From Bacillota bacterium (GTDB taxonomy: Bacteria > Bacillota > Clostridia > Acetivibrionales > JANLFN01), in assembly GCA_023421675.1 (NCBI GenBank), contig JAEZTC010000013.1:248001-312000 (forward strand): 64,000 nt of DNA, given 5' to 3'. Numbering within the stretch: the first letter of the stretch is position 1; each line of letters opens with the position of its first letter. Shown here piece by piece: positions 59,718 to 64,000 of this stretch. The notes below the pieces were generated by a model that saw nothing but the letters and a program-made list of their open reading frames with translations, was not told the origin of the DNA and searched no databases. The translations under genes were made by a program, and so were the position numbers.

Positions 59718-60101
59718 ATGGCTAGTGAAAAGGTTACAAAACTTATTGAAGACGTTAAAGCATTATCAGTATTGGAACTCTCAGAATTAGTAAAGGCTCT
59801 TGAAGAAGAATTTGGTGTATCAGCAGCAGCTCCTGTAGCAGTTGCAGCAGCACCAGCAGCAGGAGCAGCAGCTCCAGCAGCTGAAGAAAAGACTGAATTC
59901 AACGTAATCCTTAAGGATGTTGGAGCAGACAAAATCAAAGTTATCAAGGTTGTTAGAGAAGTTACAGGCCTTGGACTTAAAGAAGCAAAAGATATGGTTG
60001 ACGGAGCTCCAAGCACAGTTAAAGAAAACATTTCAAAAGAAGATGCAGCTGCAATGGAAGCTAAATTCAAGGAAGTTGGAGCAACAGTTGAAATTAAATA
60101 A
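59718..60101 (+). CDS. rplL: 50S ribosomal protein L7/L12
   Basis: The 127-residue stalk protein has an N-terminal dimerisation domain (TKLIEDVKALSVLELSELVKALEEEFGV), an Ala/Pro hinge (about 36-55) and a C-terminal factor-binding domain (KTEFNVILKDVGADKIKVIKVVREVTGLGLKEAKDMVDGAP). ATG 59718 follows ACGGAGG. It ends the L10 operon at the hairpin 60117-60143. Confidence 0.97.
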   Translation: MASEKVTKLIEDVKALSVLELSELVKALEEEFGVSAAAPVAVAAAPAAGAAAPAAEEKTEFNVILKDVGADKIKVIKVVREVTGLGLKEAKDMVDGAPSTVKENISKEDAAAMEAKFKEVGATVEIK

Positions 60102-60116
60102 TTTCAAACAAATTAT

Positions 60117-60150
60117 AAAGGGCTTCTTATTAAGAAGCCCTTTTGTTTTT
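60117..60150 (+). terminator. Rho-independent terminator after rplL
   Basis: A stem of about 11 bp (60117-60127 with 60133-60143), then TTTTGTTTTT. Confidence 0.93.
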
Positions 60151-60173
60151 ATAATTTTCGTATAAATAAAACG

Positions 60174-60202
60174 TTGACAAGTTAAATGAGGTATGTTAAA
60201 AT
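60174..60202 (+). promoter_or_regulatory. Sigma-A promoter of rpoB
   Basis: TTGACA (60174-60179) and TAAAAT (60197-60202) with a 17-base spacer, 344 bases upstream of rpoB. A second TATAAT lies at about 60215, without a clear -35. Confidence 0.82.
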
Positions 60203-60546
60203 TATAAACTGCGTTATAATCCGGGTGTTATAATAATTTTTTACACATATAAAGTCTCTAAAGAGCCTCGTATGGCTTAATTATAACATATCCGAATAAA
60301 GAAGACAATAAGTGTTAATAATATTTTAATAGCTGTAAAATTTACTAATTATTATTATGTGCAGTAATAAAAAAAATATACTGGCAGAGATTTTACAGTT
60401 AATAAAACGGTAATGGTATAAGTTATTTATAACAGTTAAAAAAACTTATATCTTTTTATACATATTAGAAGTACGTTAGTTTTTTCTGAGATGCCAGATA
60501 CAGACGTTTGATTTATACGAAATAATAACTTATGAGGTGATTATTA
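60203..60546 (+). other. Long, AT-rich 5' leader of rpoB
   Basis: About 340 bases of probable untranslated leader. A distant 9-bp inverted repeat (CTGTAAAAT / ATTTTACAG, about 60335-60402) and an AGAGCC/GGCTT hairpin near 60262 suggest structure. No known leader, gene or terminator was recognised. A GAGGTGATT ribosome site ends it. Confidence 0.6.
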
Positions 60547-63500
60547 ATGGTACATCCCGTAAAATTGGGTAGAAACACCAGAATGAGCTATTCCAAGATT
60601 GACGAAGTACTAGATATGCCAAATCTTATTGAGGTTCAAAAAAGTTCTTATAAATGGTTCCTTGATGAGGGTCTTAGGGAAGTTTTCAGGGACGTTTCTC
60701 CTATTACAGATTATACAGGTAATCTGATTCTAGAATTTACAGACTATTCACTGGACGATAATCCAAAGTACAGTGTTGAAGAGTGCAAGGAAAGGGATGC
60801 CACATATTCAGCTCCTCTTAAATCCAAAGTACGTTTAATTAATAAGGAAACCGGAGAAGTCAAGGAACAGGAAATATTTATGGGTGATTTCCCGCTTATG
60901 ACCGACAACGGTACCTTTATAATTAATGGAGCTGAAAGAGTAATTGTAAGTCAGTTGGTAAGATCGCCAGGCATTTATTACTCCATGAAATTCGACAGAA
61001 CAGGTAAAAAACTGTTTTCAAGTACCGTTATTCCAAACAGAGGTGCGTGGCTTGAATATGAAACAGATTCAAATGATGTGCTTTCTGTAAGAATTGATAG
61101 AACAAGAAAGCTTCCTATTACTGTTTTGTTAAGAGCATTAGGATATGGTACTGATGCTCAAATCATTGAACTTTTGGGCGATGATGAAAGAATTACTGCT
61201 ACTATTCAGAAGGATAATTCAAAAACCTCTGAGGAAGGTCTTCTTGAAATATACAAAAGACTGAGACCTGGTGAACCGCCTACAATAGATAGTGCACGTT
61301 CGCTTATTAACAGTTTGTTCTTTGACCCGAAAAGGTATGACCTTGCCAAGGTTGGAAGATACAAGTTCAGCAAGAAGCTGTCTATTGCAACAAGAATAAA
61401 TGGCTTAAGGGCTGCTGAAAATATTGTAGACAAATCAACAGGTGAAGTAATTGTACCTGAAAATGAGCTTATTACAAGGGAAAAGGCTGAAGAAATTCAG
61501 AACCTTGGTATTAACTATGTTTGGGTTATTTCATCCGATGGAAAGAAAGTAAGAGTTATCGGAAACAATATGGTGGACATAAAGTCCTACATTGACTTTG
61601 ATATATCTGACCTTGGAATAACAGAAAAGGTTAAGCTTGATGTTCTTCAGAAATTGATGGAAGAAAACAGTGATGCAGCAGAGCTTAAAAAAGCACTTAA
61701 GGAAAATATCGATCTTCTTATTCCTAAATATATCACTATAGAAGATATCATTTCATCTATTAACTACATAATCAATCTTGATTATGGAATAGGAAATATT
61801 GATGACATAGACCACCTTGGAAACAGAAGACTCCGTTCTGTTGGCGAACTTCTACAGAACCAGTTCAGAATCGGTCTTGCAAGGTTGGAAAGAGTAGTAA
61901 GAGAAAGAATGACTATACAGGATATAGACATAGTTACTCCGCAGGCTTTGATCAACATAAGACCTGTAGCAGCTGCAATAAAAGAATTCTTCGGAAGCAG
62001 CCAATTGTCACAGTTTATGGATCAGACAAATCCACTTGCAGAACTTACACATAAGAGAAGGCTTAGTGCATTGGGACCTGGAGGTCTCAGCAGGGAAAGG
62101 GCCGGATTTGAAGTCAGAGACGTTCACCATTCCCATTATGGCCGTATGTGTCCTATAGAAACTCCTGAAGGTCCTAATATAGGTCTTATAGGTTCATTGA
62201 GTACTTATGCAAGAATTAATGAATATGGGTTTATTGAAGCTCCTTATAGGAAGGTTGATAAGGAAAACAGGCTGGTAACCGATGAAATAATATATCTCAC
62301 AGCTGATGCTGAAGATGATTACTTTGTAGCACAGGCGAATGAGCCTTTGGACGAGAGCGGAAAATTTGTATCAAGAAAGGTTGCCGCAAGATATAAGGAA
62401 GAAATTCTTGAAATGGAAAGCAACCGCGTTGATTTTATGGATGTTTCGCCAAAACAGCTGGTTTCAGTTGCTACTGCAATGATTCCATTCCTTGAAAATG
62501 ATGACGCTAACCGTGCACTCATGGGTTCGAACATGCAGCGTCAGGCGGTACCTCTTATAAGAACAGATTCGCCTATCGTAGGAACTGGAATCGAATACAA
62601 GGCAGCAAAGGATTCAGGAGTTGTTGTTGTTGCCAGAAACAGCGGTATAGTTGATAAGGTTTCAGCAAGTGAAATAATTATAAAAAGGGACGATGGCAAG
62701 AAGGATACTTACAAACTTCTTAAATATCTTCGTTCCAACCAGGGTACATGTTTCAATCAGAGACCTATCGTAAGAAAGAATGAAAGAATTGAAAAGGGTG
62801 ACGTAATAGCAGACGGCCCATCAACAGATACTGGTGAAATAGCGCTCGGAAGAAACATTCTTATAGGTTTTATGACTTGGGAAGGTTACAATTACGAGGA
62901 TGCTATCCTGATTAGTGAAAAGCTTGTTAAAGAAGATGTATTTACATCAATTCATATAGAGGAATATGAGGCTGAGGCAAGAGATACAAAGCTCGGACCT
63001 GAGGAAATTACCAGAGATATTCCGAATGTCAGTGAAGAATCTTTAAAGGATCTTGACGACAGAGGTATTATCAGAATAGGTGCAGAGGTTCGTGCAGGTG
63101 ATATTCTTGTAGGTAAGGTTACTCCAAAGGGTGAAACTGAGCTTACAGCCGAAGAAAGGCTTTTAAGAGCAATCTTCGGAGAAAAGGCGAGGGAAGTAAG
63201 AGATACCTCATTAAGAGTTCCTCATGGTGAATCAGGTATTATTGTTGACGTTAAGGTGTTCACAAGAGAAAATGGAGATGAGCTGCCTCCGGGAGTAAAT
63301 GAACTGGTAAGGTGTTATATAGCTCAGAAGAGAAAAATCTCCGTTGGTGATAAGATGGCTGGAAGACACGGTAACAAGGGTGTTATTTCCAGAATACTCC
63401 CTGAAGAAGATATGCCGTTCCTTCCGGATGGTACTCCGCTTCAGATTGTACTTAACCCTCTGGGCGTACCTTCACGTATGAACATCGGACAGGTGCTTGA

Positions 63501-64000
63501 AGTGCATCTTGGCTATGCTGCCAAAGCTCTTGGCTGGAAAATTGCAACACCTGTATTCGATGGTGCTACGGAAGATGATATAGTTGAAACATTAAAGCAG
63601 GCAGGTCTTTCTGGCGACGGAAAAACTGTACTGTATGACGGAAGAACCGGGCAGCCGTTCGACAATAGGGTTACAGTAGGATATATGTATATCCTCAAGC
63701 TTGCCCATCTTGTTGATGATAAGATACATGCCCGTTCAACCGGACCATACTCACTGGTTACTCAGCAGCCTCTTGGAGGTAAAGCTCAGTTCGGTGGTCA
63801 GAGATTTGGAGAAATGGAAGTTTGGGCCCTTGAAGCTTATGGTGCTGCTTATACCTTACAGGAAATACTTACTGTCAAATCTGACGATGTAGTTGGTAGG
63901 GTTAAGACATACGAAGCAATAGTTAAGGGTGAAAATGTTCCGGAACCAGGTATACCTGAATCCTTTAAGGTATTAATTAAGGAACTCCAGAGTCTTGCAC
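60547..64000 (+). CDS. rpoB: DNA-directed RNA polymerase beta subunit, 3' truncated
   Basis: The frame is open from ATG 60547 to the right edge (1151 codons). It starts VHPVKLGRNTRMSYSKIDEVLDMPNLIEVQ. The rifampicin region (about residues 485-515) reads SSQLSQFMDQTNPLAELTHKRRL and then SALGPGG, with the usual sensitive Gln, Asp, His, Arg and Ser. Other blocks are HHSHYGRMCPIETPEGPNIGLI, GKVTPKGETELTAEERLLRAIFGEKAREVRDTSL and GDKMAGRHGNKGVIS. The visible end (FKVLIKELQSLA) is near the C-terminus; about 90 residues are probably missing. Its own promoter lies upstream after the rplL terminator. Confidence 0.98.
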   Translation, partial: MVHPVKLGRNTRMSYSKIDEVLDMPNLIEVQKSSYKWFLDEGLREVFRDVSPITDYTGNLILEFTDYSLDDNPKYSVEECKERDATYSAPLKSKVRLINKETGEVKEQEIFMGDFPLMTDNGTFIINGAERVIVSQLVRSPGIYYSMKFDRTGKKLFSSTVIPNRGAWLEYETDSNDVLSVRIDRTRKLPITVLLRALGYGTDAQIIELLGDDERITATIQKDNSKTSEEGLLEIYKRLRPGEPPTIDSARSLINSLFFDPKRYDLAKVGRYKFSKKLSIATRINGLRAAENIVDKSTGEVIVPENELITREKAEEIQNLGINYVWVISSDGKKVRVIGNNMVDIKSYIDFDISDLGITEKVKLDVLQKLMEENSDAAELKKALKENIDLLIPKYITIEDIISSINYIINLDYGIGNIDDIDHLGNRRLRSVGELLQNQFRIGLARLERVVRERMTIQDIDIVTPQALINIRPVAAAIKEFFGSSQLSQFMDQTNPLAELTHKRRLSALGPGGLSRERAGFEVRDVHHSHYGRMCPIETPEGPNIGLIGSLSTYARINEYGFIEAPYRKVDKENRLVTDEIIYLTADAEDDYFVAQANEPLDESGKFVSRKVAARYKEEILEMESNRVDFMDVSPKQLVSVATAMIPFLENDDANRALMGSNMQRQAVPLIRTDSPIVGTGIEYKAAKDSGVVVVARNSGIVDKVSASEIIIKRDDGKKDTYKLLKYLRSNQGTCFNQRPIVRKNERIEKGDVIADGPSTDTGEIALGRNILIGFMTWEGYNYEDAILISEKLVKEDVFTSIHIEEYEAEARDTKLGPEEITRDIPNVSEESLKDLDDRGIIRIGAEVRAGDILVGKVTPKGETELTAEERLLRAIFGEKAREVRDTSLRVPHGESGIIVDVKVFTRENGDELPPGVNELVRCYIAQKRKISVGDKMAGRHGNKGVISRILPEEDMPFLPDGTPLQIVLNPLGVPSRMNIGQVLEVHLGYAAKALGWKIATPVFDGATEDDIVETLKQAGLSGDGKTVLYDGRTGQPFDNRVTVGYMYILKLAHLVDDKIHARSTGPYSLVTQQPLGGKAQFGGQRFGEMEVWALEAYGAAYTLQEILTVKSDDVVGRVKTYEAIVKGENVPEPGIPESFKVLIKELQSLA

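Overview
The window looks like a low-GC Firmicutes chromosome of the class Clostridia. Supporting signs are strong GGAGG-type ribosome sites, frequent TTG/GTG starts, sigma-A promoters with 17-base spacers, sporulation genes (spoIIR, a GerMN lipoprotein), S-layer-homology proteins, and the order tatD / YabE-like / rsmA and rpmG-secE-nusG-rplKAJL-rpoB. I infer a Ruminiclostridium/Hungateiclostridium-type anaerobe from the gene set. No rRNA or tRNA gene lies in the window to confirm this. Almost everything is vertical core-genome content; I see no prophage, insertion sequence, CRISPR array or restriction/defence island.

Layout. 1-6.1 kb: 5'-truncated tatD, a coiled-coil membrane protein, a Met/Pro-rich repeat protein, a YabE-like G5/3D cell-wall protein, rsmA and a conserved protein of unknown function. 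6.3-12.9 kb: amtB, zapA, a phosphoglyceromutase-like metalloenzyme, a long U32 peptidase/RlhA-type protein, dut and a small membrane protein. 12.9-16.3 kb (minus strand): ECF sigma factor, anti-sigma factor, ABC ATPase and permease. The sigma gene has no ATG/GTG/TTG start and appears to begin at ATT. 16.5-22.8 kb: a GH18-type secreted protein behind an ECF-like promoter, an HflX GTPase fused to a JAMM-like N-terminal domain, Nudix, YigZ, CoA-binding and GerMN proteins. 22.9-24.0 kb (minus strand): dapB behind a c-di-AMP (ydaO/yuaA) riboswitch and terminator.

24.2-35.5 kb: ddl, murI, a DUF1934 protein, argS, a metallo-hydrolase, two S-layer-homology proteins and a C-terminal processing protease. 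35.6-44.3 kb: pyrG, spoIIR (with a sigma-F-like promoter), mgtC, an EamA transporter, an Orn/Lys/Arg decarboxylase and a calcium-type P-ATPase. 44.6-49.1 kb: a four-gene Gld-like ABC exporter operon. 49.2-56.4 kb: a YkvI-like transporter, a beta-propeller protein, cvpA, ilvD and ilvB, with repeat-rich intergenic DNA around ilvD. 56.5-64 kb: the ribosomal/RNA polymerase cluster, with an L10 leader attenuator before rplJ and a separate promoter before 3'-truncated rpoB.

The most unusual non-coding signals are a ~155-178-base palindromic repeat present twice (before ddl and before the decarboxylase), the c-di-AMP riboswitch on dapB, and the hairpin and inverted-repeat elements around ilvD. Several genes converge on cell-envelope building: dapB, ddl, murI, the YabE-like protein, SLH proteins and protease.
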